This document shows positions 45,016 to 54,196 of a stretch of DNA of 64,000 bases, in pieces. Every line of letters begins with the position of its first letter. The stretch's first letter is position 1. Source of the stretch: Candidatus Latescibacterota bacterium (GTDB lineage Bacteria; Krumholzibacteriota; Krumholzibacteriia; G020349025); contig CP070763.1 of the NCBI GenBank assembly GCA_020349025.1, positions 935,046 through 999,045 on the forward strand. The letters are read 5' to 3'. The position numbers and the translations under genes are program-made. Below the pieces are notes generated by a model. The model made no database searches, was not told the origin of the DNA, and saw nothing but the letters and a program-made list of their open reading frames with translations.

Positions 45016-45780
45016 TCAAGGCGCGTGTCGTTGCAGCAGACGACCGTCTGTGCTCGGCCGCTGGCCGCCGGCGTGGAGTCCGTGCCGCGCTGGCGCCGCG
45101 GCGGCGCCGGGGGCGTGCGCTTGTGCGCGTTCGACCAGGGCGCCGACGGGTTCCATCTCGTAGTGGCGATCGCGCAGCCGCTCGATCACGAGGTCGACCG
45201 CCTCGATCGATTGACTGCGGTCGCCCGGGCCGAAGGCGACACCATCGTGCAGGATGACGATCGAGCCAGGACGCACGCGCTCTAGAACCCGCTGCGCGAT
45301 GACGTCGGCACCCGGCCGGCGCGTGTCCTGCGGATAGACGTCGCCGAGGACGCCGCGATAGCCGTGCTCCGCGACCGTTCGCATCATGGAGCGGTTGAAC
45401 CACCCCATCGGAGGCCGAAAGAGGCGCGGCCACTCGCCCGTCGCAGACTGGATCAAACGGCTGGCGCGCTCCAGCTCGCGCAGCATCAGCCGTCGTGGCA
45501 GAAGCGGGAGCACGACGTGGTTGTAGGTGTGGTTGCCGATCTCGTGGCCGCGCGCCGCGATCTCCGCGGCCAGGTGCGGATAACGCAGGACGTTGCGTCC
45601 GACGAGGAAGAACGTGGCGCGCACGCGCCGGGCGTCGAGCAGACGCAGCAGGCGAGGGGTTTCGCGCGGGTGCGGGCCGTCGTCGAAGGTCAGAGCCACG
45701 CGGCGCTCACGCGTCGGCACCGAGCACAGCAGATGGCGGGAGACGAAACGCAGGACTCTCGGCTTGTGCAGCAGATTCAA
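45016..45780 (-). CDS. Polysaccharide deacetylase (NodB homology, CE4)
   Basis: This 254-residue protein has the full carbohydrate esterase 4 motif set: TFDDGPHP (motif 1), HEIGNHTYNH (motif 2, metal-binding His), FRPPMGW (motif 3) and a SIVILHDG end. Such enzymes remove acetyl groups from peptidoglycan, chitin-like or capsule sugars. No signal peptide is seen. The start is TTG with GGGAGG about five bases upstream. It sits between a GT39-like gene and the dCMP deaminase gene. The last ~35 residues are low-complexity. Confidence 0.9.
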   Translation of the reverse strand: MNLLHKPRVLRFVSRHLLCSVPTRERRVALTFDDGPHPRETPRLLRLLDARRVRATFFLVGRNVLRYPHLAAEIAARGHEIGNHTYNHVVLPLLPRRLMLRELERASRLIQSATGEWPRLFRPPMGWFNRSMMRTVAEHGYRGVLGDVYPQDTRRPGADVIAQRVLERVRPGSIVILHDGVAFGPGDRSQSIEAVDLVIERLRDRHYEMEPVGALVERAQAHAPGAAAAPARHGLHAGGQRPSTDGRLLQRHAP

Positions 45781-45822
45781 GTCGCCTCCCGGGCCTGCCC
45801 GGGGGCGGCCGACCCCATTCTC

Positions 45823-47694
45823 TCACGGATCGCCGGCCGGTGTCTGTGTCTTTCGCTCCAGCTGCCGCAGCCGCTCGCGCGCTTCGGCGGCGGCCTCGCC
45901 CTGGGGTGACGCCTGCAGCAGCGCTTGCAGCTCCTCTTTGGCCTCCTCGGCGCGGCCGGCGCGCGCCAGCGCCTCGGCGCGCCGGAGCTGCAGCAGGGAG
46001 CGGGTGCGGGCGTCGGGCGCGGCCGCCAGACCGCGGGCGCACGCCGCGAGCGCGGCATCGAGGTCGCCACGACGCAGCTCCACGAAGGCCAGGCTCTCGG
46101 CGTAGTTCGCAGTGCGCGCGGGATCGATCTGCAACGCTTCCTCGACCAGACGCGCAGCCTCGTCGAGCGCTTCACCACGCTGCGCCAACAGGTAACCGAG
46201 CGCGTTGCGAGCCGGCGCGCCGTTCGGGTTGCGGCGCACCGACTCCCGGTAGGCGCGCAGCGCTTCCTCGTGGCGTCCCTTCTGCTGGTAGGCGTAGCCG
46301 ATCTTGTAGTCGAGGTCGAACGCCGGCGAGTCGCGCACGCCGAACGCAGCGACGTTGCACGCCGCCAGGAGCAGCGCTGCGGCTCCCGCGAGCATCCACA
46401 GCCGCCGTGATGACGTACGCAGTCGGGTCACGATCTGCACCAGCGTCCAGGCCGTGAAGAGCGCCAGCACGGGCGCCCACGGCAAGCGGAAGCGCTCGAC
46501 GACGAAGAACGGGATCAGAGCCAGAAGCTGCGCGGCGACGTAGAGGCGCACGAGCTGCAGCTCGCGCGGGCGCCGGCTGCGCGCTGCCAGCAGACCCAGA
46601 AGCCCCAGCGGCGCCAGAAGCCACATCCCAACCGGCAAGAGCTGGTAGAGACGCAGGTAGCGGCCGAGCGAGTTGAGGTCTTCGTTGTCACTGATTGCCG
46701 CTCCGTTCCAGGCGTAGAACATCTTGCGCGCGGCGAGCTCGAGCGTGCGTCCCGGATGCGTGCTGGCGTACGCCAGGCCACGGCCAAGCCAGTATCGACT
46801 GACCTCGGAGGGGAGCAACGGGCGGCCCGCCGCCGCCTCGGCAAGCGTCTGCGCGCGCCGGCGCGCTCTCGCCGGCTCGGCGGGAAGCTCCGGCGTACTC
46901 GCCATGCGGCCATTCGCCCAGGCGTTGTTGCCGATGTAGAAGTTGAGTCCGAGGTTCGACGAGACCAGGACCAGATCGCGGCCGTGCCAGGCGTTGTGGA
47001 GCGTCACCGGCGCCAGCGCCAGGATCATTCCCGCGAGCGCGGGAACGGCACGACGGCGTCCCAGCCACACCAGCGCGACGACGGAGAAGAGAAGGAGCGT
47101 CGGGCGCGCCACGCAACCCAGGCCCAGAACGACACCGGAGAGGAAGCTCCAGCGGCGCGCTGGAATCGTTGCCGCGTACAACGCCAGGAGGAGCGCGGCC
47201 GTGTGCAGGAAGGTCACGAGCCCCATTTCGACAAGCTCGCCCTCGAAGTAGACGGCGCTGCGGTGCAGCGCGTAGAGGAGCCCGGCAACGAGAGCGACGC
47301 GTGCGTCGAAGAGCCGGCGCGCCAGCAGCCAGGTGAGGATCGCGGTTGCCACGCCCAGAAACAGGAAGGGCGCGCGCAGCCACAGGTAATCCTCACCGAC
47401 GACCTTCCACCACGCCGCGAGCGCGCCGGGGAAAAGAGGTGGCTTGAAGAACACCTGCGGGATCGCGCCGTCCTCTGCGATGCGCTTGGCGGTTTCGACG
47501 TAGAGCGCAGCATCGACCGTCGGGCGGTCGAAGATCGGCAGTCGCGAGGACTCGAGCAGGTGGATGCAGCGCGCTGCGAACGCAACGACGCCGACGAGGG
47601 CGGCGGCGGGCCAGCGGCTCGACCAGCCCGCGGGCCCGGCGACGCGGCGCTGCGGCGCGCGGGACTGGGTCGCGCTGCCACTCTTGCGTTTCAT
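45823..47694 (-). CDS. GT39-like membrane glycosyltransferase fused to TPR domain
   Basis: This 623-residue protein has an N-terminal GT-C membrane domain of about ten helices. The acidic first loop is RPTVDAALYVETAKRIAEDG with FFKPPLFPG, resembling the ArnT/PMT_2 family. A soluble C-terminal domain of about 160 residues contains three TPRs (YAYQQKGRHEEALRAYRES, EEALQIDPARTANYAESLA, RAEEAKEELQALLQASPQG). The fusion suggests a transferase held in a larger assembly. Donor and acceptor are unknown. It lies between the histidine kinase and the polysaccharide deacetylase in the same leftward run, so it may modify the surface under control of that system. Confidence 0.8.
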   Translation of the reverse strand: MKRKSGSATQSRAPQRRVAGPAGWSSRWPAAALVGVVAFAARCIHLLESSRLPIFDRPTVDAALYVETAKRIAEDGAIPQVFFKPPLFPGALAAWWKVVGEDYLWLRAPFLFLGVATAILTWLLARRLFDARVALVAGLLYALHRSAVYFEGELVEMGLVTFLHTAALLLALYAATIPARRWSFLSGVVLGLGCVARPTLLLFSVVALVWLGRRRAVPALAGMILALAPVTLHNAWHGRDLVLVSSNLGLNFYIGNNAWANGRMASTPELPAEPARARRRAQTLAEAAAGRPLLPSEVSRYWLGRGLAYASTHPGRTLELAARKMFYAWNGAAISDNEDLNSLGRYLRLYQLLPVGMWLLAPLGLLGLLAARSRRPRELQLVRLYVAAQLLALIPFFVVERFRLPWAPVLALFTAWTLVQIVTRLRTSSRRLWMLAGAAALLLAACNVAAFGVRDSPAFDLDYKIGYAYQQKGRHEEALRAYRESVRRNPNGAPARNALGYLLAQRGEALDEAARLVEEALQIDPARTANYAESLAFVELRRGDLDAALAACARGLAAAPDARTRSLLQLRRAEALARAGRAEEAKEELQALLQASPQGEAAAEARERLRQLERKTQTPAGDP

Positions 47695-47745
47695 CGCCCC
47701 GATTGGAGCACAGCCGACCGACGCGCCTCAACTTCCGGTTCGCGG

Positions 47746-49146
47746 TCAGGACCGCGAGCGCTCGCGAATGCCGACCGGCACCGCCTCGGCGGCGCGCTCC
47801 CGCTCCTCCGCCTCGGTTGCCGCGGCGTCCCGGAAGTGGATGCGGAAGACGCTGCCTTCGGCACCGCTCTGAGCCAGGCCGAGCTCCACGTCAAGCTCGC
47901 TCGCAAGCCTCTGCGCCAGCGCCAGGCCCAGCCCCAGTCCCTCGGTTTCACGCCGCAGCGTGATGTCGCCGAGCTCGAAGAGGCGCCAGATGCGCTCGCG
48001 CGCACCCTCCGGGATTCCCGGACCGTTGTCGCGCACGAGAATCGAGGCGCCCGCCCCCTCGGAGACGAGCTGCACCAGCACGCGTCCGCCGCGCGGTGTG
48101 TACTTCAGTGCGTTGTCGAGCAGGTTCTTGAGAATCACGCGCACGTAGTCGGCGTCCGTGAAGGTCACGTGCGGGTTGCACTCCACACCGAGTTCGACAC
48201 CGCGCTCGGTCGCAGCCTGCTTGTGGAGCAGCACGAGGTCCTCGACGATCTGGTGCAGTCCCACGCGCGCAGGTTGCGGGTTGGTGCGCCCGCCGATCAG
48301 CTCCGCAAAGGAGAGCGCGCGATCCACGTGCGATGCGAGCCGGCGAGTGCTGTTGAGGATGATGTCGATGAAAGCTCGACGCTGCTCGAGTGCGACCTCG
48401 CCGTCGCGCAGCGCTTCCCCGTAGCTCAGGATGCGCGTGAGCGGTGAGCGCAGCTCATGGCTGACGCCGGTGAGGATCGCGGACTTGAGATCGTCGATCT
48501 GCAACAGACGTTCGTTGGCCTCGGAGAGCTCCTGGTAGCGTCGCTGCAACGCATCGACGAGGAGCAGGCGGCTGCATGCCAGCGACGCGGCGTCGAACGT
48601 CGCCTGCAGCATCGAACGATCGAACTCGTCGAACTCGCGCCTCGAGAGCTTCGGTCCGACGAGCACGAGCCAGTCCAACTTGCGGTCCACGTTGAGCCAT
48701 GCCGCGCGCGCCACGCCGAGCCGGGTGGCGCGTTGAACCGTGTCGGCGAGCGCATCCGTCATCGCGGGCAGAAGCGGGTGCAGGAGCGGCAGGTGTGGCA
48801 GAACCGGAGCGAGCTCCTTGGCGAGCTCCGGCGACGCGACCCGCAACGCTTCCGACACGTCTCCCGTTTGTGACACGGGAGCGAAGGCGCGCCGTTCGAC
48901 CTCCGTGCGCAGGATGACGAGGCGCTCGCACCCGAAGCTGCCGGTCAGGGCCAGCGCCATTGTGCGCGCGAGCTCCTCCTGCGAGCCCACGGATGCAAGT
49001 TGTCGGTGCAGGTCGAGCAGCACCGACTGCAGTGTCATGGCCCGCCGCGCCAGCTCGCGTGTGTCACCCGCATCGACCAGCTGCTGCAGGCGCCCTCCCG
49101 CCTCCGGCTCCGCGTCGCGGCTGGATCTGGGATTCTTCCGCCACAC
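47746..49146 (-). CDS. GAF-type sensor histidine kinase
   Basis: This is a 466-residue soluble kinase. An N-terminal GAF-like sensor region (about residues 45-210), a HisKA domain with the phosphoacceptor in SHELRSPLTRIL, and a HATPase domain with N box DNALKYTPRGG, DNGPGIPEG and GLGLGLALAQRL are all visible. No receiver domain and no adjacent response regulator are present. The start is GTG with GGAGGAGG about seven bases upstream. It follows the RsbW-like and SpoIIE-like genes by 62 bases, so it is likely to act with them or share their signal. Confidence 0.88.
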   Translation of the reverse strand: MWRKNPRSSRDAEPEAGGRLQQLVDAGDTRELARRAMTLQSVLLDLHRQLASVGSQEELARTMALALTGSFGCERLVILRTEVERRAFAPVSQTGDVSEALRVASPELAKELAPVLPHLPLLHPLLPAMTDALADTVQRATRLGVARAAWLNVDRKLDWLVLVGPKLSRREFDEFDRSMLQATFDAASLACSRLLLVDALQRRYQELSEANERLLQIDDLKSAILTGVSHELRSPLTRILSYGEALRDGEVALEQRRAFIDIILNSTRRLASHVDRALSFAELIGGRTNPQPARVGLHQIVEDLVLLHKQAATERGVELGVECNPHVTFTDADYVRVILKNLLDNALKYTPRGGRVLVQLVSEGAGASILVRDNGPGIPEGARERIWRLFELGDITLRRETEGLGLGLALAQRLASELDVELGLAQSGAEGSVFRIHFRDAAATEAEERERAAEAVPVGIRERSRS

Positions 49147-49208
49147 CTCGTTTCCTCCTCCAGGCTGAGATCGCACGCCTCGTTCCGCTCTTCCCACCCG
49201 CGCTCGTC

Positions 49209-49772
49209 TCAACGACGCGGCTCTTCTGCATCTGGAGCCCGCGGCGCAACGTCCCCGGGCACGGCTGGAGCCATGTCCTGGGGCGGTTGCACGACGCGGT
49301 CGTCTGCCGTAGCGCTGCGACGGATCAACTTCATCACCAGGTAGAGGGCGTTGCCCCCTTCGGCCGGGACCCGGTGCTCAAACGATTCGCACATGCGGTG
49401 CACGATCACCAGCCCGCGTCCACCCGTCTTGCCGCTCTCTGGAGAGGGCAGTGCGCGATGTGCCGCGCTTCGCGGGCTGTCGAACGTCGGCGCAAGGTCC
49501 CGTAACGCGACGTAGCAGTACTCGCCCTGCACGCGTACTTGCACTCCGATGGGTTGCCCCTCCGCGCCGCGGTAGCCGTGCCGGAAGATGTTCGACAGCA
49601 GCTCGTCGAGCAGCAGGTAGACGCGGCTGGTGTCGCAGCCGGCATCTCGGGCCGGCTGCAGACGCGGCCGGATCTGCTGGAACACCTCTTCCAGGAAAGT
49701 CGGCGACGTCCGCACGACGAGCTCGCCGCCACGCGGCTGCTCGAATTCGTTGGCGTCGTGCGGCCGAGTCAT
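49209..49772 (-). CDS. RsbW-like anti-sigma/serine kinase ATP-binding protein
   Basis: This is a 187-residue GHKL ATPase of the anti-sigma-factor kinase type. The N box is LLDELLSNIFRHGY, a LAPTFD stretch stands in the G1 region, and GGRGLVIVHRM is the G2 box. Such kinases hold a sigma factor or phosphorylate a STAS antagonist. A ~45-residue Pro-rich tail follows the domain. The start at 49772 has GGGAG seven bases upstream; ATG 49778 would overlap the upstream stop (ATGA) but is too near the SD. It sits directly after the SpoIIE-like phosphatase gene. Confidence 0.85.
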   Translation of the reverse strand: MTRPHDANEFEQPRGGELVVRTSPTFLEEVFQQIRPRLQPARDAGCDTSRVYLLLDELLSNIFRHGYRGAEGQPIGVQVRVQGEYCYVALRDLAPTFDSPRSAAHRALPSPESGKTGGRGLVIVHRMCESFEHRVPAEGGNALYLVMKLIRRSATADDRVVQPPQDMAPAVPGDVAPRAPDAEEPRR

Positions 49773-49774
49773 CG

Positions 49775-51337
49775 TCATGCTCCCGGGTGGCCCGAACCTG
49801 TCGAGCCGGCTCCCACCAGTTCAGCCAGGGGCTCGCGGGCACGCTCGAGCGTACACTTGAGCGCCACGGCGGTGATGTCGTCGAACTGGCCGAAGCCTTG
49901 CGAAAAACGTCCAAGCTCCTCGTGCAGGCGATCGAGGAACTCCTGCGGCTCCAGGTTTGCGTTGCGCTCGGCAAACCTCTGCAGCCGCTCCTCCCCGTAC
50001 AGGTTCGCGTCGCGATCGTGCGCTTCGTTGACCCCGTCGCTGTAGCCGAGCACCAGGTCGCCCGGCTCGAGCTGCAGCTCCGTCTCCTCCAGAACCTCGG
50101 CGAACTGCTCGCTGGGAAGCACGCCCACCGCGGCGCCCCGCAGCTGGATCGGGTCGGCGTCCCCGATGGCAGCGCGGACCCAGACAATCGCGGGATGCCC
50201 GGCATTCGCGATGCGCAGCCAACGTCCCGATGCATCGAGCACCATGATCAACATGGTGACGAAGGTGCTGCGGTGGAAATCGTTCAGCATCTGCTCGTTG
50301 AGTGCAACAAGCGCCTTGCGGGGCGACGCCGTGTAGGTGAAGACGCTCCGCGCCGCGCTTCGCACCGCAGTCATCACCAGCCCGGCCGAGACCCCCTTGC
50401 CGGCAACGTCGGCAACCAGGAACGCGGTGCGGCCATCCTCGAGCTGAATGTAGTCGTAGAAGTCCCCACCCACCACGCGCGCCGGCACCGACAACGCCGC
50501 GACCGAGGCGTTCTCGAGACGTGGCGCACCGTGTGGTAGGAGCGCCGCCTGGATCTTGCCCGCCACCTCGAGCTCTTTCTCGTAGAGATGCTGCTTCAGC
50601 AGCTCGTGCTGCGCCTGCTGCAGCTCTTCGGTCATGTGGTCGAAGGAGTCGGACAGGAGACCGATCTCGTCGGAGCGACGCATGCGCATCTTGTGGTCGA
50701 GATCGCCAGAGGCGATGCGCTTCACCCCCTGCACCAGCTGCCCGATCGGTTTCGTCACCGTGCGCGCGATGAAAGCCGTCCCCAGGATCCCGAGCAGGAT
50801 GAAGAGCGCACCGACCCGCATGGCGGAGATCTTGGCGCTTCGGATCTGCAGCAGCAGGGGTTCTTCCGACACCGCCAGGCAGACGACGCCGATCCGTTTG
50901 GTCGTGCCGCCGAGCGAGGATTGCACCGGCGCCCAGACCTCGATGTGGCTGCCGTCGTCCTCGCGCAGGGTGCGGTACGCGTAGCCCTCGCGCAGCTCCT
51001 GCGCCTCCGCCGCAATCTCGAGCTGGCGCCCGACCCGGCGGACGTCACTGTGCGCGAAGACCGTGCCGTCGTTGTGGAGCACGGCGCCGTAGGCGAAGTC
51101 GTCGCTTCCCCGTTGCGCGCGCAGGGTCGTGAGAATGCTCAGATCGTCGCCTGTCTCCATGGCCTCACGAGACTGGATGCTGAGGTTCGTGGCGCCCACG
51201 GCCAGGCGCTTGCGCATCTCCTGCAACAGCGCGTCGTGCTCATGGTCGAACTGCGACTTCGCCAGAAGCGCGAGACTCGCCGTCATGAAGCCGACGAAGT
51301 AGATCACGAACTTCAGTCGCAGACTGAGGAATCTCAC
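49775..51337 (-). CDS. Membrane SpoIIE/RsbU-type PP2C phosphatase with sensor and HAMP
   Basis: This 520-residue protein is a membrane-anchored serine phosphatase. An N-terminal helix (VIYFVGFMTASLALLA), a periplasmic sensor of the sCache type (about residues 30-170), a second helix (VGALFILLGILGTAFIA), a HAMP linker, a short coiled coil (HLYEKELEVAGKIQAALLP) and the PP2C_SIIE domain follow in order. Metal-binding aspartates are in GGDFYDY, VADVAGKGVSAGL and GYSDGVNEA, and in FDDITAV. It would dephosphorylate a STAS antagonist and activate a sigma factor. GTG overlaps the upstream stop (GTGA). Confidence 0.92.
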   Translation of the reverse strand: MRFLSLRLKFVIYFVGFMTASLALLAKSQFDHEHDALLQEMRKRLAVGATNLSIQSREAMETGDDLSILTTLRAQRGSDDFAYGAVLHNDGTVFAHSDVRRVGRQLEIAAEAQELREGYAYRTLREDDGSHIEVWAPVQSSLGGTTKRIGVVCLAVSEEPLLLQIRSAKISAMRVGALFILLGILGTAFIARTVTKPIGQLVQGVKRIASGDLDHKMRMRRSDEIGLLSDSFDHMTEELQQAQHELLKQHLYEKELEVAGKIQAALLPHGAPRLENASVAALSVPARVVGGDFYDYIQLEDGRTAFLVADVAGKGVSAGLVMTAVRSAARSVFTYTASPRKALVALNEQMLNDFHRSTFVTMLIMVLDASGRWLRIANAGHPAIVWVRAAIGDADPIQLRGAAVGVLPSEQFAEVLEETELQLEPGDLVLGYSDGVNEAHDRDANLYGEERLQRFAERNANLEPQEFLDRLHEELGRFSQGFGQFDDITAVALKCTLERAREPLAELVGAGSTGSGHPGA

Positions 51338-53313
51338 GGACGCGTTCCTTCCGTCGATCGCGCCCGCGCCAGCTTGGCGTGCGCACGATTCAGATAGCGA
51401 CGTACCTGCACGTTCTCCGGCTCGAGCTGGAGCGCCTTGTCCCAGATCTCCACCGCTTCCTGGAGACGCCCCTCGGTGTAGCTCTCGAGGCCGGTGACGC
51501 GATACACGCGCAGCAGGTAGGACGCCACCTCTTCATACTGCGGCACCGCCTGCGCCACCTGCTCCCAGGCACCCATGGCACCGAAGAGATCGCCGCTGCG
51601 GTAGAGGCGCATCCCCTCTTCGTAGCGCGCTTTGACCTCGGCCGTCGGCACCACGACCGCCGGCGCGCTGTCTTCCAGCTCTGCTTGCTGTTGCCGTTGC
51701 CGCTCCTGCGCCAGCGCCAGGCGCGCGGCTTCCGCGCGGCGCTCGAGTGCAGCCAGAAGCCTCTTCGCCTCCGCGTGCTGCGGCTCGAGCTCCAGGACCC
51801 GGTTCACGTGCACGCGCGCCGGGCCGTCGTCTCCGGCGTCGAATCGGTTTCTCGCGTTGCGCATGGCCACCTGCACACGCAGCTCGTGGGCGCTCAAGGC
51901 TTGCTGCCGATAGCTCGCGGCCGTTGGGTGCTCCGGATCGAGCTCCAACACCTCTGCAAACACGCGCGCCGCTTCCAGGTAACGCTGCTGTGCGTACGCA
52001 TCGATACCAGCGTGGTATCGCTTCTGCACTTCGCTGCGCATGCGGCTGGCGTCGCGCACGGCCAGGCGGATTCCCCGCAGACGGCTGGCGCTGACGCTGT
52101 CCTCCGGGACGACCACGAGGGCTCCCTCGAGGGCGCGTGCCGCACCCATGAAGTCGCTGCGCTGCAGCAGGCTGTCCGCCTCCTGGACGAGGGCGGCGTG
52201 GCGCGCATCGCGCCTTCCGCGCCGAGCACGCGCGTCGTACGGTCGCCGGGCGAGCACCATTCCGTAGAGTGTGGCAGCGCGGTCGAAGCGGCCGGCATCG
52301 AGCTCCCGACGGGCCTCAAGCATCCATCCCTCCAGCTCCGACTGTTCGCGTGCGCTGACGGCGCGGGCGAGCTCGGACGCCACTTCGATCTCGCGCGCGT
52401 GCGCCCGCGCCAGGCGTCGCTCAGCCAGCGTGGGCCCCCAGCGCATCTGCACGAGCAGGTGGTGTCCGAGCTTCGATCCCTCGCTCGTCAGCGCATAGCC
52501 GAGGCGCCAGGCGTTGCGTTCGAACGCCGCACCGGCGCGAGCGTCACCATCGTGGACACCGAATGCAAGCTGCACACCGGCAACGTGGTTCACGCGTGCG
52601 GCAGCGGAGAAGGCGCGGCGCGCGTGGCGCGGTGCCTGGATTCCGATCGACACGGCTCCACTCCAGGCGGGCCGCAACGGTTGCGTCCATGCTGCTGCGG
52701 CGCGGAGCTCGCGCGACGCGGTCGCTTCGCGGTCGTGCAGATGCACCTGCGGCTCGACGGCGTTCAGCAGTGCGATCCCGGCCGTGACGTGTGACCACGC
52801 CCCGCGGGTCCCTTTGCGCCCGCTTCCATCCCAGTGCACGCCGACGTCGGCTCCAAAGCTCGTGTCGGACGCCTCCTCCTCCACAGAGTTCAGGAGCTTG
52901 AGTGCACCGCCGGCCGCGAGACCGGAAGGGTGCGCCCAGGCGGCTCCGACAAGCCCGGTGTCGCCACGCGAGCTCAGCGACGTCGCATCGCCACTGCGCC
53001 ACCAGCGCGTGAATCCCACGCCCCACGTGGGGCCGGACAGCGTCGGTCCGGCGGCCCCGAAGCGCAGCGACTCGAGCCCGTCGTCGTGTCCACCACCGAG
53101 GAGCGTCTGCCAGCGCGACGCACGTGCCAACGCCGCCGGGTTCTCGAACAACGCCGCTCCAGGGTCCACGAGGGCCGCCGTGCCGGCGCCGAGAGCCGTC
53201 TCGAAGCCGATCCCGGTCGCCCTCGTCGCCGGCGCCGCCGCATGTGCGGATGCGGCGCCCATCGCGGCGCAGACGATGCAGGTCCAGAGTGGCACGCGCG
53301 TCAGGTGTCGCAT
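51334..53313 (-). CDS. PorV/UPF0164-like protein with C-terminal TPRs
   Basis: This 659-residue exported protein has a signal peptide (ending near SAHAA), an N-terminal ~270-residue beta-rich domain that begins ETALGAGTAALVDPGAALFENPAALA as in PorV/UPF0164 and FadL-like barrels, and a C-terminal ~350-residue helical part with several TPRs (YHAGIDAYAQQRYLEAARVFAEVLELDPEHP; YRSGDLFGAMGAWEQVAQAVP; EGRLQEAVEIWDKALQLEPEN). The fusion of a barrel to TPRs is unusual. It overlaps the phosphatase start by four bases, placing envelope sensing and partner switching in one transcript. Confidence 0.78.
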   Translation of the reverse strand: MRHLTRVPLWTCIVCAAMGAASAHAAAPATRATGIGFETALGAGTAALVDPGAALFENPAALARASRWQTLLGGGHDDGLESLRFGAAGPTLSGPTWGVGFTRWWRSGDATSLSSRGDTGLVGAAWAHPSGLAAGGALKLLNSVEEEASDTSFGADVGVHWDGSGRKGTRGAWSHVTAGIALLNAVEPQVHLHDREATASRELRAAAAWTQPLRPAWSGAVSIGIQAPRHARRAFSAAARVNHVAGVQLAFGVHDGDARAGAAFERNAWRLGYALTSEGSKLGHHLLVQMRWGPTLAERRLARAHAREIEVASELARAVSAREQSELEGWMLEARRELDAGRFDRAATLYGMVLARRPYDARARRGRRDARHAALVQEADSLLQRSDFMGAARALEGALVVVPEDSVSASRLRGIRLAVRDASRMRSEVQKRYHAGIDAYAQQRYLEAARVFAEVLELDPEHPTAASYRQQALSAHELRVQVAMRNARNRFDAGDDGPARVHVNRVLELEPQHAEAKRLLAALERRAEAARLALAQERQRQQQAELEDSAPAVVVPTAEVKARYEEGMRLYRSGDLFGAMGAWEQVAQAVPQYEEVASYLLRVYRVTGLESYTEGRLQEAVEIWDKALQLEPENVQVRRYLNRAHAKLARARSTEGTRP

Positions 53314-53363
53314 GGACCTCCGGTCGGCCCGGCCGCTGCCCGCGGCACGGGCGCAATCCGCGG

Positions 53364-53903
53364 TCAAGGTCGAGGGGCCTGGAGGGAGAACCGGGCCTCG
53401 GTGTCGTCGCGGTAGTCCATCTCCACGTTGAAGAGCAGCCGATGGATCTGCGCGTGGCCGCGAGGTTTGCCACGCGCGTCCAGATCGCGGCTCCACAGAT
53501 CGACCTGGAAGGTCTTGCCCGCGAGGTCCGGATCGTAGGGCAAGGTGACGCGCACGTCCGTGCGGACGGTGCTCCCGGCCGCGAGCGTGAAGTCGGCACG
53601 TTCGAGGCGCACCCAACGTCGGTCGGGAAGTGGAAGGGCACCGGACCGCAGCTCGTGATGCGATGGGATCACGACCTCGACATGCACGCGCAGCGTGTCG
53701 TCACTCGTGTTTCGAACCACGAGCGGCGCAGCGGCCAGCCGCACCACCGAGTAGGTCTTGCCGATGGCGAGGTTCTGGAGTCGCACCTCGCCGAACTCGG
53801 TGCGCAGGCCACCCGTGCTTTCCTCCGCGCCCGTGGCCGTCGCCTGACTGCAGAGTGCCAGGGCCGTCAGCCCCCAGAGTCGCGCCGTTAGCCGGAATCG
53901 CAT
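53364..53903 (-). CDS. Exported protein of unknown function
   Basis: This 179-residue protein has a signal peptide (LWGLTALALCSQATATGAEE) and a single beta-sandwich-like domain (VEVVIPSHHELRSG, TLAAGSTVRTDVRVTLPYDPDL, FQVDLWSRDLDARG). The layout, with strands carrying a VVRNTSDDTLRVHV segment, resembles DUF916/P-pilus-chaperone-like or Ig-like domains. It is the first gene of the leftward run that encodes the SpoIIE/RsbW system, 50 bases before the PorV-like gene. The start at 53903 has GGGAGA just upstream. Confidence 0.7.
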   Translation of the reverse strand: MRFRLTARLWGLTALALCSQATATGAEESTGGLRTEFGEVRLQNLAIGKTYSVVRLAAAPLVVRNTSDDTLRVHVEVVIPSHHELRSGALPLPDRRWVRLERADFTLAAGSTVRTDVRVTLPYDPDLAGKTFQVDLWSRDLDARGKPRGHAQIHRLLFNVEMDYRDDTEARFSLQAPRP

Positions 53904-54114
53904 CCGTCTCTCCCATCGACGAGCCGATCCGGCGAGGCAGGCTTCCTCCGCCTTGGGGAGCACTCCAAGGAACGCTCTCTCGGACCTCGCTGTGAACTGG
54001 AGTTGAAGCAACGGAGATGCCACGCGACAGCGATCTGGAATGCGGCTTGGCGGCGCCAATCCTCATGACGCCGTGTGTTGCTTTACGCAGGTGTGTGGAT
54101 GCAGCCACGCTGGC

Positions 54115-54144
54115 TTGACCGCCGTTTGTCGGGACGACCATACT
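54115..54144 (+). promoter_or_regulatory. Promoter of the alaX operon
   Basis: TTGACC (54115-54120) and CATACT (54139-54144) are separated by 18 bases, 53 bases before the alaX start. It lies in the gap between this operon and the divergent SpoIIE/RsbW run. Confidence 0.5.
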
Positions 54145-54196
54145 GCGCGCGCCGTCACGCGACGCGGGAGCGCCCTCCAGACCGCGGAGACGCCCG

